A stretch of DNA of 64,000 nucleotides, from the NCBI GenBank assembly GCA_047722305.1, contig JBDNYM010000002.1:55762-119761 (forward strand). The letters run 5' to 3'. Under the pieces are notes generated by a model. That model ran no database searches and was not told the DNA's origin. It saw only the letters and a program-made list of their open reading frames with translations. The DNA comes from JAKVJE01 sp047722305. Its GTDB lineage: Bacteria; Actinomycetota; Actinomycetes; Actinomycetales; Microbacteriaceae. The position numbers and the translations under genes are program-made. Shown here one piece after another: positions 41,451 to 50,095 of the stretch (position 1 is its first letter; each line of letters opens with the position of its first letter).

Positions 41451-41527
41451 CGAACTCAGGGGATCGGCCGTACTCCGGGGATGTGCGGCCTGAGTTCGGC
41501 TGCGGACGTCTCGATCCCCTGAGTTCG
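41451..41527. repeat. Intergenic palindromic repeat, family A, copy 2
   Basis: Perfect 16-bp inverted repeats CGAACTCAGGGGATCG (41451-41466) and CGATCCCCTGAGTTCG (41512-41527), with a further inner CCTGAGTTCG, enclose the same core (CTCCGGGGATGTGCG) as 29088-29156. Lies in the gene-free stretch 41358-41719, which otherwise holds short CACCCGCAC repeats and the low-quality tract. Confidence 0.8.
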
Positions 41528-41574
41528 GCGGGCGGCGCGCCCCGGCCCCGAGGGGCGCCCCCAGCCCGGCCTAG

Positions 41575-41700
41575 CCGGCGCCCCCCCCCACCCCCCCCAC
41601 CCGGCCGCCATAGGCCCCCAGGGCGCCCGCCCCCCCCCNNNNNNNNNNTTGTTGGGGGGGGGTCGGGCCCCCCCCCGGGGGGGCCCCCCCCGGCGCGCAC
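41575..41700. other. Assembly gap (10 Ns at 41639-41648) with poly-C/G flanks
   Basis: Ten Ns lie inside about 125 bases of almost pure C then G runs. This marks a scaffold join with degraded read ends. Any ORF crossing it is not credible. Confidence 0.85.
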
Positions 41701-41719
41701 CGGCCGCTAGGCTCGACCC

Positions 41720-42340
41720 ATGCCCGTCATCGCCGTCGCCACCCACAACCCGCACAAGCTGGCCGAATTCGCCGCCCTGGTCGCCGGCGCCCTCCCCGGT
41801 GCGGAGGTCGCCGCCGCCGGCGGCCCCGCCCCGATCGAGAACGGACTCACGTTCGAGGCGAACGCGGCGATCAAGGCGGCCGCCGGCGCCATCCACACCG
41901 GCCGGCCGGCGCTGGCCGACGACTCCGGGCTGTGCGTGGACGTGCTGGGGGGCTCCCCGGGGATCTTCTCGGCGCGCTGGGGCGGGGAGGAGGCCTCCGA
42001 CATCCGCAACCGCCGCCTGCTGCTGCAGCAGCTGCACGACATCGCCCCCGAGCATCGCGCCGCCGAGTTCGTCTGCGCCCTCGCGCTCGCTCTGCCCGGC
42101 CCCGACGGGCCCCGCATCCGCACCGTCCTCGGCCGCTGGCCGGGGCGCCTCCTCACCGAAGAGCGCGGCGACAACGGCTTCGGCTACGACCCGGTGTTCG
42201 CCCCCGCCGGCGACGAGCGCTCGGCTGCGCAGCTCTCGCCCGCCGAGAAGAACCAGGCGTCGCACCGGGCGCGCGCCTTCGCCCTCATGGCCCCCATCCT
42301 GCGGGAAGAGCTGGGCGGCGGCGCCCCGACCGGGCACTGA
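41720..42340 (+). CDS. rdgB: Non-canonical purine NTP pyrophosphatase (RdgB/HAM1)
   Basis: 206 residues. The N-terminal IAVATHNPHKLAEFAAL nucleotide-binding segment, FEANAAIKAAAGA, LADDSGLCVDVLGGSPGIFSAR and ERGDNGFGYDPVF are all family motifs. Hydrolyses dITP, XTP and related triphosphates to keep them out of DNA. TAGGCT ends 6 nt before the ATG, so leaderless. The nicotinate phosphoribosyltransferase gene follows after 60 bp with its own -10-like box. The region just upstream is a sequence gap, so any -35 there cannot be judged. Confidence 0.95.
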   Translation: MPVIAVATHNPHKLAEFAALVAGALPGAEVAAAGGPAPIENGLTFEANAAIKAAAGAIHTGRPALADDSGLCVDVLGGSPGIFSARWGGEEASDIRNRRLLLQQLHDIAPEHRAAEFVCALALALPGPDGPRIRTVLGRWPGRLLTEERGDNGFGYDPVFAPAGDERSAAQLSPAEKNQASHRARAFALMAPILREELGGGAPTGH

Positions 42341-42400
42341 CCAGCCACCGGGCGCCGCGCTCCGGCCCGCCACCGGCCCGGTTGACTACCATCGGGGAGC

Positions 42401-43714
42401 ATGACCACTTCGCTGCTCACCGACCGCTATGAGCTGACCATGCTGGATGCCGCCCTTCAGGACGGCACCGCCGACGTCCCCTGCCGCTTCGAGGTGTTCG
42501 CCCGCTCCCTGCCCGTCGGCCGCCGCTACGGCGTGGTCGCGGGCGTGGGACGCTTCCTGGAGGAGGTGCAAGACTTCCGCTTCGCCTCCGAGGATCTCGA
42601 CTGGCTCGCCCGCGAGCACATCGTGTCGGACGCCTGCATCGACTGGCTGGCCGCCTACCGTTTCGAAGGCGACGCCTACGGCTACCTCGAGGGCGACCTG
42701 TACTTCGCGCACTCCCCGCTGCTGGCCCTGGAGACCGACTTCGGACACGGGGTGGTGCTGGAGACCCTGTCGCTCAGCATCTTCAACTACGACTCGGCCA
42801 TCGCGTCCGCCGCCAGCCGCATGTGGACGGCAGCCCGCGGACGTCCCCTGGCCGAGTTCGGGTCGCGCCGCATGAACGAGTACGCCGCCCTGGCCGGCAC
42901 CCGCGCCGCCTACATCGGGGGCTTCGCGTCGACCTCCAATCTGGAGGCGGGCCGCCGCTACGGCATCCCCACCTCCGGCACCGCCGCGCACGCCTTCACC
43001 CTGCTGCACGAGTCGGAGGAGGCCGCTTTCGCCTCCCAGATCGAGACCATGGGCGTGGGCACCACGCTGCTGGTCGACACCTACGACATCGCCACCGCGG
43101 TGGAGACTGCGGTGCGGGTCGCCGGGCCGCACCTGGGCGGGGTGCGCATCGACTCGGGCGACCTCGCCGAGACCGCGGCCGCCGTGCGCCGCCAGCTCGA
43201 CCGACTGGGCGCCACCGACACGAAGATCACCGTCACCAACGACCTCGACGAGCACGCGCTCGCCGCCCTGGCCATCAGCCCCATCGACTCGTACGGCGTC
43301 GGCACCGCTGTGCTGACCGGTTCCGGGCACCCCACCTCGGCCATGGTGTTCAAGCTCACCAGCCGCCGCACGGCCGACGGCGCCTGGGTGCCGGTGGCCA
43401 AGAAGTCGGCCGGCAAGGCCCACCCGGGGGGGCGGAAGGATGCAGTGCGCCGTCTCAACGCGCGCGGCACCGCCGCGGCGGAGGTCATCGCCGTCGACGA
43501 GCCGGTCCCGGAGCAGGAGCACGGCCGTCGGCTCGTCCACCAGCTCATCGACCACGGGGCCGTGGATCAGCAGGCTCTCGGCCCGGAGGGGGTGCGCGCC
43601 GCCCGCGAGCGCCACGAGGCCGCGATGGCCGAGCTGCCGCTCAACGGCATCCGCCTCTCGAAAGGGGCGCCGGCCATCCCGACCGAGTTCATCGGCGCGA
43701 GCCTCCCCGAGTAG
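42401..43714 (+). CDS. pncB: Nicotinate phosphoribosyltransferase
   Basis: 437 residues. TDRYELTMLDAALQDG at the start, EFGSRRMNEYAALAGTRAAY with the family Arg residues, GGFASTSNLEAGRRYGIPTSGTAAHAF and VRIDSGDLAE, then SYGVGTAVLTGSGHPTSAMVFK. Converts nicotinate and PRPP to nicotinate mononucleotide in NAD salvage (Preiss-Handler). The autophosphorylated-type His lies in SGTAAHAF. TACCAT is 8 nt before the ATG; GGGGAG is only 2 nt away and too near to act as a normal Shine-Dalgarno. A bidirectional hairpin follows. Confidence 0.95.
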   Translation: MTTSLLTDRYELTMLDAALQDGTADVPCRFEVFARSLPVGRRYGVVAGVGRFLEEVQDFRFASEDLDWLAREHIVSDACIDWLAAYRFEGDAYGYLEGDLYFAHSPLLALETDFGHGVVLETLSLSIFNYDSAIASAASRMWTAARGRPLAEFGSRRMNEYAALAGTRAAYIGGFASTSNLEAGRRYGIPTSGTAAHAFTLLHESEEAAFASQIETMGVGTTLLVDTYDIATAVETAVRVAGPHLGGVRIDSGDLAETAAAVRRQLDRLGATDTKITVTNDLDEHALAALAISPIDSYGVGTAVLTGSGHPTSAMVFKLTSRRTADGAWVPVAKKSAGKAHPGGRKDAVRRLNARGTAAAEVIAVDEPVPEQEHGRRLVHQLIDHGAVDQQALGPEGVRAARERHEAAMAELPLNGIRLSKGAPAIPTEFIGASLPE

Positions 43715-43755
43715 CCGAGGAGGGAGAGCCGACAGGACCGGCCGTCAACACGACG

Positions 43756-43781
43756 GACGGCTCCGGCGGCGCGGAGCCGTC
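43756..43781. terminator. Bidirectional hairpin terminator between pncB and DUF3039 gene
   Basis: GACGGCTCCG (43756-43765) pairs with CGGAGCCGTC (43772-43781), a perfect 10-bp stem with a GCGGCG loop, followed by TACTTCTT. It lies between two convergent genes and touches the stop codon of the second. Confidence 0.7.
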
Positions 43782-44080
43782 TACTTCTTGCCGCCCCGGC
43801 CGTCATCGCTGCGCAGGGATTCGTAGATCTCCTTGCACTCGGGGCACACGGGGAACTTCTCCGGGTCGCGCCCGGGCACCCAGACCTTGCCGCACAGCGC
43901 GATCACGGGGACGCCGGTGACCGCCGACTCCACGATGGTGTCCTTGCGCACGTAGTGAGCGAAGCGGTCGTGGTCGCCGTCGTCGTCGCCCAGCGCCTGC
44001 ATCTCCCGTTCCATCACAGCGGTCTGCCCGCCGGTGAACTCCTGCTCGAGCTCTGTGAACGGGTCGTCGACACTGCTCAT
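43781..44080 (-). CDS. DUF3039 domain protein
   Basis: 99 residues: FAHYVRKDTIVESAVTGVPV, IALCGKVWVPGRDPEKFPVC and CPECKEIYESL, the pattern of the small DUF3039 family found in actinobacteria. Three conserved cysteines (C-x(n)-C-x2-C) suggest a zinc site. The N-terminal 35 residues are acidic. ATG 44080 has an AGGGAAG-type Shine-Dalgarno upstream; the longer frame is not needed. Function of the family unknown. Confidence 0.85.
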   Translation of the reverse strand: MSSVDDPFTELEQEFTGGQTAVMEREMQALGDDDGDHDRFAHYVRKDTIVESAVTGVPVIALCGKVWVPGRDPEKFPVCPECKEIYESLRSDDGRGGKK

Positions 44081-44201
44081 ATCGGCCTCGCTTCCCTCGG
44101 TCTGCCCTCGCCCGGAATGATAGCCGCCGCGGCGGGGGCCGGCCACATCCGCGTCGGGATGCGGAACGACCGGCTCCGCGCCGCCCGGCTCCGCTGCCCC
44201 G

Positions 44202-45791
44202 TCAGCTCTTGGCGGTGCCCAGCGTCACCTGCGCGGTGCCGGCAGACCCGTCGCGCTCGTAGGCGATCTTCACCTCGGTGCCGGGGGCCAGCGACCGCAC
44301 GTAGGCGGTGAGGTCGGTGGCGTTCTGGATGGAGGCGGAGTCGACCCCGGTGATGATGTCGCCCGCCTTGATGCCGCCCGAGGCCGCCGGCCCGCCCGTT
44401 TCGACCGAGCGCACGACCGCGCCGGTCACCGCCGAGCTGGTGTCGGCATCGGAGATGGTCGCGCCGAGCAGGCCGTGGGTGACGTTGCCGTTCTTGATGA
44501 GGGCGGTGGCCACCCGCTCGACCGTGTTGACGGGGATGGCGAAGCCCACCCCGATGCTGCCCGACTGCGAGTCGCTCGATGACGACGACGAGCCGGCGCT
44601 GGCGATGGCCACGTTGATGCCGATCAGCTTGCCCGCGGTGTTGACCAGGGCGCCGCCCGAGTTGCCGGGGTTGATCGAGGCGTCGGTCTGGATGACCGAC
44701 AGCGAGATGGTCGACTGCTGGGAGCTCTGGCCCTGCTGCCCCTGCTGGCCCTGATCGCCGAAGCCCCAGAACCCGAAGGGGGAGTCGCCGGATTGGGAGT
44801 TGTCGCTGCCGTCGGCCGCCGACGACGCCACCGAGATGCCGCGGTTCAGGGCCGACACGATCCCGTCGGTCACCGAGTTCGACAGTCCCAGCGGGGCGCC
44901 GAGGGCGACCGCCGCATCGCCGACGTTGATCTTGGACGAGTCGCCCAGGGCGATCGGGGTCAGCCCAGTGGCGGAGATCTTGATGACCGCCAGGTCCGCA
45001 CTCGCATCCAGCCCCACGACCTTCGCCGGGTACTGCTTCCCATTGCTCAGCGTGACCGTGAGGTCCGGGTTGGAGGTCTCACCGTCGAGGGTGACCACAT
45101 GGTTGTTGGTGACGATGTAGCCGTCCGAGGTCCAGATCACGCCCGAGCCGGTGCCCGACGCGCTGCTGCTGGACGATGACGAGGACGAGGACGACCCGCC
45201 CGCCACCGTGGTGATGGTCACCACCGAGGGCGAGGCCTTGACTGCGGCGGCCGTCACCGCCGTGACGCTCGACTCGTTGTTCACCTTGATGGTCTGGGAC
45301 GACCCGGACGTGGAGCTGCTGGTCGATTCCGGCCGGGTGAGCGCACTGGTCGCCGCCACGGCCACGCCGCCGCCGACCCCGCCGCCCACGAGGGCGCCGA
45401 TGAGCACCAGCGCGACCGGGCTCAGGCCCTTCCGGCGGCCGGACGGCCGCTCCGGCTGCGGCGGCTCGCCCGCACCCGTCCCGTCGCCGGAGCCGGAATC
45501 GGCGCCACCGGCGTCGAAGCCGGCGTCCTCGCCCGCCGGGAACCCCGGGTCGGGCTGCCCGTATGTGGGCGGCTCTGGGGACGCCGTCGGCTGCGCCAGG
45601 TACGCCGGCCCGGCCGGGTACGTCGGTTCAGTCGGGTACGTCTGCGTGTCGGCCGCGGATGGCTCGGCCTGCCCCGCCCGGACCACCTCGGTGGGGGCGG
45701 TGTCGGGACGGTCCTCGTCGGTGAAGCCGCTCTGCCCAGTGCTGCTGGGATCGCTGCTGGGATCGTGCGGGTCCCGGGGGGTCTCTGTCAT
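44202..45791 (-). CDS. Membrane-anchored HtrA/DegP-type serine protease
   Basis: 529 residues. An acidic, Pro/Tyr-rich cytoplasmic N-terminus (about 1-120), one membrane helix (LSPVALVLIGALVGGGVGGG), an S1C trypsin-like domain with His in IVTNNHVV, Asp in ASADLAVIK and Ser in NPGNSGGAL, then a PDZ domain (VVRSVETGGPAASGGIKAGD). Poly-Ser runs lie in the linker and inside the protease loop (SSAADGSDNSQSG, GQQGQQGQSSQQ). Degrades or signals misfolded proteins outside the membrane. AAGGAAACAGAC precedes ATG 45791. Stands alone. Confidence 0.93.
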   Translation of the reverse strand: MTETPRDPHDPSSDPSSTGQSGFTDEDRPDTAPTEVVRAGQAEPSAADTQTYPTEPTYPAGPAYLAQPTASPEPPTYGQPDPGFPAGEDAGFDAGGADSGSGDGTGAGEPPQPERPSGRRKGLSPVALVLIGALVGGGVGGGVAVAATSALTRPESTSSSTSGSSQTIKVNNESSVTAVTAAAVKASPSVVTITTVAGGSSSSSSSSSSSASGTGSGVIWTSDGYIVTNNHVVTLDGETSNPDLTVTLSNGKQYPAKVVGLDASADLAVIKISATGLTPIALGDSSKINVGDAAVALGAPLGLSNSVTDGIVSALNRGISVASSAADGSDNSQSGDSPFGFWGFGDQGQQGQQGQSSQQSTISLSVIQTDASINPGNSGGALVNTAGKLIGINVAIASAGSSSSSSDSQSGSIGVGFAIPVNTVERVATALIKNGNVTHGLLGATISDADTSSAVTGAVVRSVETGGPAASGGIKAGDIITGVDSASIQNATDLTAYVRSLAPGTEVKIAYERDGSAGTAQVTLGTAKS

Positions 45792-45941
45792 GTCTGTTTC
45801 CTTCCGACCGCTCAATCTTCCGCAGCGAAGCTGGAAACTCTGTGAATCCCTGCTGTACGGGGCTTGTCATATTCCTTGACATCCGGCGAGTGCGCGAGGG
45901 CGGGTCGATACACTGATCACCGCGATCGGTCTGGAGGGATC

Positions 45942-47171
45942 ATGCCCAGTTCACTCTCATCCCAGGAAACCCGGCGGCCAGGATTGGACGGCCCCTGGCA
46001 GTTGGCGGCCGCTGCCGCCGGTCTGCTCGGGGCGGACGGCCGGCCCGCGCCCACCATCTTCACGGAGATGACCGGCCTGGCTCAGCGCTACCGGGCCATC
46101 AACCTCGGCCAGGGCTTCCCCGACGAGGACGGCCCGGCCGTCGTGCTGGAAGCGGCGAAGGCCGCGATCGACCACGGAGTCAACCAGTACTCCCCCGGTC
46201 GCGGCGAGCCCGATCTGCGCGCCGCCATCGCCGAGCACCAGCAGCGCTTCTACGGACTGACCTACGATCCCGGCACCGAGATCATCGTGACCGCCGGGGC
46301 CACGGAGGCCTTGGCCGCCACCGTCCTGTCTCTGGTCGGCGCCGGGGACGAAGTCGTCACCTTCGAGCCCTTCTACGACTCCTACGCGGCCGATATCGGT
46401 CTGGCCGGCGGCACCCAGGTGACGGTGCCACTGGCAGAGCCCGATTTCCAGCCCGACCTCGACATCCTGGAGCAGCGGGTGACCGACCGCACCCGCCTCA
46501 TCATCGTCAATGATCCCAACAACCCCACCGGCGCCGTGTTCTCGCGGGAGACGCTGGAGCGCATCGTCGCGGTGGCCGAGCGGCACAACGCCTGGATCGT
46601 CACCGACGAGGTGTACGAGCACCTGCTGTTCGATCAGGCCCGGCACATCCCGATCGCGACCCTGCCGGGGGCGGCGGAGCGCACCATCAGCATCTCGTCG
46701 GCGGGCAAGACGTTTTCCACCACCGGATGGAAGATCGGCTGGGCACAGGGACCAGCCGACGCCATCACTGCCATCCTCAGCGTCAAGCAATTCCTGACCT
46801 TCGTCAACGGCGCCCCGTTCCAGCCTGCGATCGCCGTCGGGCTGCGTCTCGGCGACGACTTCTACGCGGAGATCGCCAGCGTGCTGCAGCGCAAACGCGA
46901 CATCCTGGTGGAGGGGCTGCAGCAGGCGGGTTTCCGAGTGTTCTCGCCCAGCGGCGCCTACTACGTCCTGGCCGACACCACCCCGCTGGGCTACGACGAC
47001 GCGACAGCACTCTCGCGACAGCTCCCCGAACGGGCGGGGGTGGTCGGCATTCCGGCCACGGCCTTCACCCGGCCGGAGCATGCCGGTCGCTTCCGGTCGC
47101 TCATCCGCTTCGCCTTCTGCAAGCGGGAGGATGTGCTGCGCGAGGCCGCCGCGCGGCTGGCGCGGCTCTGA
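45942..47171 (+). CDS. Class I/II PLP aminotransferase (methionine/kynurenine or DapC type)
   Basis: 409 residues of the fold-type I subgroup that includes kynurenine-oxoglutarate transaminase, YbdL and mycobacterial DapC. INLGQGFPDEDGP, QYSPGRGEPDLRAAIAEHQ, VTAGATEALAATVLSLVGAG, NDPNNPTGAVFSRE, VTDEVYEHLLF and the PLP lysine in SSAGKTFSTTGWKIGW. Substrate cannot be chosen from sequence alone: methionine salvage, kynurenine or succinyldiaminopimelate are all possible. ATG 45942 has GGAGGGAT upstream. Faces the divergent HtrA gene with about 150 bp between. Confidence 0.88.
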   Translation: MPSSLSSQETRRPGLDGPWQLAAAAAGLLGADGRPAPTIFTEMTGLAQRYRAINLGQGFPDEDGPAVVLEAAKAAIDHGVNQYSPGRGEPDLRAAIAEHQQRFYGLTYDPGTEIIVTAGATEALAATVLSLVGAGDEVVTFEPFYDSYAADIGLAGGTQVTVPLAEPDFQPDLDILEQRVTDRTRLIIVNDPNNPTGAVFSRETLERIVAVAERHNAWIVTDEVYEHLLFDQARHIPIATLPGAAERTISISSAGKTFSTTGWKIGWAQGPADAITAILSVKQFLTFVNGAPFQPAIAVGLRLGDDFYAEIASVLQRKRDILVEGLQQAGFRVFSPSGAYYVLADTTPLGYDDATALSRQLPERAGVVGIPATAFTRPEHAGRFRSLIRFAFCKREDVLREAAARLARL

Positions 47172-47256
47172 GCGGCGCCACGGGCGTCAGCACCGTCGAA
47201 CCACTGCCACCGGCCCGGTCGAGTCCGTCTCGGGATCGGGATGCTCGGGCCAGCGC

Positions 47257-48069
47257 TCAGCTCGGCGAACCCGGCTCCACGTGGAGCCGGCGCAGTCGCA
47301 GCGCCGGGTTGACCTCGCGGACGCGCCGCACCTCGGCCAGGTCGACCTCGCCGAGCAGCAGCCCCGGCTCGCCGCCGGCCGCGACGCGCGCCACCCCCAT
47401 CGGGTCGAGCAGCGCCGACCGGCCGGACCCGTTCGGGGCCGTCTGCCCGACCCCGAAGACGTAGGCGGTGTTCTCGATGGCCCGGGCGGCCAGCAGCGTG
47501 CGCCAGTGCTCCTCCTTGAAGGGGCCCGGCACCCACTGGGCGGGCACCAGGATCAGCTCGGCCCCGGCATCCACGAGCCGACGGGTCGTCTCGGGGAAGC
47601 GCAGGTCGTAGCAGGTCTCGAGCCCGACCTGCAGCCCGTCGACGTCGATCACCGCCGCCTGGGAGGGGTCGCCGGGGCGTTCCAGATCGGACTCCTTGTG
47701 CCCGAAGGCGTCGTAGAGGTGCACCTTGCGGTAGAGCCCTTCGACGGTGCCGTCGGGCCCCACCGCCACCAGCGTGTTCTGGAAGCGGTCTTCGCCCTCG
47801 ACCCGCTCGTTCATGCCGGCCACGATCACCAAGTCGTGCTGCTCGGCCAGGCGCGCCAGCGCCGTCACGAACCGCCCGGTCAGCGGCTCGGAACGGCGGA
47901 CGAACTCTGCGGTGAACGCGGCCTCGAAGTACGCGGAGTACTCGGGCAGCACCAGCAGTCGCGCGCCGGCCGCGGCGGCCCGGTGCGCGAAGTCGGCGAT
48001 CACCGCGAGGTTCCGGTTCTTGTCCTCCGTGGGCGAGAACTGCCCGGCGGCCACCCGCAGCGTGCTCAT
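47257..48069 (-). CDS. Nitrilase-superfamily carbon-nitrogen hydrolase
   Basis: 270 residues with the Glu-Lys-Cys triad: Glu in LLVLPEYSAYF, Lys in LYRKVHLYDAFGHKES and Cys in GLETCYDLRFPE. Resembles Nit1/Nit2 deaminated-glutathione or omega-amidase-like enzymes (repair or amide hydrolysis), though a role on mycothiol-related amides or beta-ureido compounds is equally open. The ATG overlaps the stop of the M20 peptidase gene by 4 nt (ATGA), so the two are coupled and perhaps act in the same peptide/amide breakdown path. Confidence 0.88.
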   Translation of the reverse strand: MSTLRVAAGQFSPTEDKNRNLAVIADFAHRAAAAGARLLVLPEYSAYFEAAFTAEFVRRSEPLTGRFVTALARLAEQHDLVIVAGMNERVEGEDRFQNTLVAVGPDGTVEGLYRKVHLYDAFGHKESDLERPGDPSQAAVIDVDGLQVGLETCYDLRFPETTRRLVDAGAELILVPAQWVPGPFKEEHWRTLLAARAIENTAYVFGVGQTAPNGSGRSALLDPMGVARVAAGGEPGLLLGEVDLAEVRRVREVNPALRLRRLHVEPGSPS

Positions 48070-49475
48070 GCGCGCGTCTCCGTCGCACTCGACGTCGCAT
48101 TCGCGATGCGGGTCAGGAACAGTGCCTCGGCCGTGGCGATGCGGCGGATCTCGTTCGGGTCCACCGACTCGTTGGGGGCGTGGATGCGGCAGGCCGGCTC
48201 CTCGACGCCGAGCAGGCAGATGGCCGCCTCCGGGTACGCCTCCTGCAGATGCGCGCACAGGGGGATCGAGCCGCCCATCCCCGCCGTCTGCGTCTCGGCG
48301 CCGAACGCCTCGGCCATCGCGTCGGACAGCACGTGGAACGCCGGGGTATCGGTGCGGGTGCGGAACCCCTCGCCGGTGCTGCGCACCTCGACCGCGATCT
48401 GCGCGCCCCAGGGGGCGTGAGCCAGCAGGTGCGCACGCAGCTGCTCGGCGCCCTCGGCTGCGGACATCCCGGCCGGGACGCGCAGGTTGAGGCGGGCGGC
48501 CGCATGCCCCTGGATGGCGTTGGTGGACCCGACCACCGGCGGCACGTCGATGCCGATGACGGTCACGGCGGGCCGTGCCCACAGAGTGCTGGCAATCGAG
48601 TCGCCGCCCAGCACGTCGACCCCCGGGGCGATGGCGATCTCGTCGCGCAGCGTCGCCTCGGCCATCTCGCCCCCGCCCCAGGTGCCGGTGGCGGGCAGGC
48701 CGTCGACCACGGAGGCGCCCGCTCCGTCGCGCAGCGAGTCGAGCAGCCGGATCAGGGCGGCCACGGCATCCGGGGCGGCCCCGCCGTACTGGCCGGAGTG
48801 CACCGCGCCCGGGAACACGTCGACCGAGACCACCACGTCCGCCGCGCCGCGCAGCTCGGTGATGAGGGTCGGCACCCCCGCCGCCAGGTTGCCCCCGTCC
48901 TGGATGAGCATGGCATCGGCCGCGAAGTCTTCCGGATGCGTGCGCAGGTAGTCTTCGAGGCCGGCTCCGGCCTGCTCTTCCGAGCCCTCGACCACGAGGC
49001 GCACGCCGAAGGGCCAGTCGTCGCCGTACAGGGCGCCGAGCACGCGCAGGGCGGCGAGGTGGGCGACCACGTTGCCCTTGCAGTCGGCGGCCCCGCGACC
49101 GTACCAGCGGCCGTCATCGCCGGTGGTCAGCGTGAAGGGCGGAGTGTGCCAGGCGGCCTCGTCCAGCGGCGGCTGCACGTCGTAGTGCGAGTACAGCAGC
49201 ACGGTGGGCGCCCCCTCCGGGCCGGGCCGCAGCCCGATCACCGCCTGCGTGCCGTCGATGGTGTCGCCGGCACCCGCGTCGGGGGTTCCGGCGGCGCGGA
49301 ACCCCCCACCGACCCACGCGGCCCCCCGGCGGCCCCCCTCGGGAGGGAACTGGGCGGGATCGGCGACGGTGGGGATGGCGACCAGTTCGGCGAGCTGATC
49401 GCGGACGATCGGCATCTCGGCGGCGATGGCCGCCGGCAGAGTGGAGCGGGACGGCTGCGGCATAGGTGTGGGCAT
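48066..49475 (-). CDS. M20/M28-family zinc dipeptidase (ArgE/DapE/CNDP-like)
   Basis: 469 residues. Di-zinc motifs: LLYSHYDVQPPL (His, then Asp), GRGAADCKGNVVAHL (bridging Asp), VVEGSEEQAGAGL (catalytic and metal Glu), IQDGGN, and GMGGSIPLCAHL late in the chain; a dimerisation domain lies between. TACAGT ends 6 nt before ATG 49475, so probably leaderless. Residues about 48-72 (GGRRGAAWVGGGFRAAGTPD) fit the family poorly and correspond to C-rich bases near 49260-49350, so a local sequencing error that shifts frame out and back is likely. Substrate unknown; carnosine-like or cell-wall dipeptides are usual. Confidence 0.87.
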   Translation of the reverse strand: MPTPMPQPSRSTLPAAIAAEMPIVRDQLAELVAIPTVADPAQFPPEGGRRGAAWVGGGFRAAGTPDAGAGDTIDGTQAVIGLRPGPEGAPTVLLYSHYDVQPPLDEAAWHTPPFTLTTGDDGRWYGRGAADCKGNVVAHLAALRVLGALYGDDWPFGVRLVVEGSEEQAGAGLEDYLRTHPEDFAADAMLIQDGGNLAAGVPTLITELRGAADVVVSVDVFPGAVHSGQYGGAAPDAVAALIRLLDSLRDGAGASVVDGLPATGTWGGGEMAEATLRDEIAIAPGVDVLGGDSIASTLWARPAVTVIGIDVPPVVGSTNAIQGHAAARLNLRVPAGMSAAEGAEQLRAHLLAHAPWGAQIAVEVRSTGEGFRTRTDTPAFHVLSDAMAEAFGAETQTAGMGGSIPLCAHLQEAYPEAAICLLGVEEPACRIHAPNESVDPNEIRRIATAEALFLTRIANATSSATETRA

Positions 49476-49505
49476 ACCAGCACTGTAGCGGGCCCCGGAC
49501 ATGCA

Positions 49506-49542
49506 GAACGGCTGCCGGGGCACGCAGCCCGAGCAGCCGTTC
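49506..49542 (-). terminator. Terminator hairpin of the ahpCD transcript
   Basis: GAACGGCTGC (49506-49515) pairs with GCAGCCGTTC (49533-49542), a perfect 10-bp stem with a 17-nt loop, 26 nt after the ahpD stop codon. Confidence 0.6.
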
Positions 49543-49567
49543 CGAGTCGTTCGCAGCGGGGTGCCGG

Positions 49568-50095
49568 TTACCGGTTCTCCTGGATGAACTGCGTCTGGGC
49601 CAGCGCCGAGATGGACGAGGAGATGCGCATCGCCTCGTTGACCTGCTCGCGGCTCATCCCCTCCTGGCGCAGGTTGTGCTCGTGCGAGACGACGCACTGC
49701 TCGCAGCCGTTCACGGTGGAGACGGCGAAGGCCCACAGCTCGAAGTCGGCCTTGTCGACGCCGCCGGAGCGGCCGATGATGTTCATCCGCAGGCCGGCGC
49801 GCACATCGTCGTAGGACCCGTGCAGGAAGTGCCGGGTGCGGTAGAACACGTTGTTCATGGCCATGATGCTCGCGGCGCCCAGCGCGGCGTCGGTCGCCTC
49901 TGCGCTCAGGTGGGCGCTGGCCTCATCCTTGACCGCGTTGAAGACCACGGCGTTGCGGGTGGCGGCGGCAGTGGCCAGGATGGTCCCCCACTGCTGCTGT
50001 TCGCTGAGCAGACCCTCGCGCTGGATGGCGCCGATGTTCAGCTTGGTGTCTTTGGCGAAATCGGGCAGACCGGCCCGCAGCTCTTCCAGGCTCAT
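49568..50095 (-). CDS. ahpD: Alkyl hydroperoxide reductase AhpD
   Basis: 175 residues, carboxymuconolactone-decarboxylase fold. The redox motif is in VNGCEQCVVSHEHNLR (CxxC followed by the conserved His). In mycobacteria AhpD, with lipoamide-linked Lpd and DlaT, reduces AhpC. Starts inside the ahpC stop (ATGA overlap), so both are made from one mRNA. MNNVFYRTRHFLHG and AGLRMNIIGRSGGVDKADFE match the family closely. Confidence 0.96.
   Translation of the reverse strand: MSLEELRAGLPDFAKDTKLNIGAIQREGLLSEQQQWGTILATAAATRNAVVFNAVKDEASAHLSAEATDAALGAASIMAMNNVFYRTRHFLHGSYDDVRAGLRMNIIGRSGGVDKADFELWAFAVSTVNGCEQCVVSHEHNLRQEGMSREQVNEAMRISSSISALAQTQFIQENR

Noticed and set aside
41358..41719. Coding frames crossing the N-containing gap near 41.6 kb
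   Set aside because: They exist only because C/G runs contain no stop codons; translation is Gly/Pro/Arg filler and includes Ns.
43781..44146. Longer start at 44146 for the DUF3039 protein
   Set aside because: The extra residues are not part of the family and a Shine-Dalgarno precedes ATG 44080.
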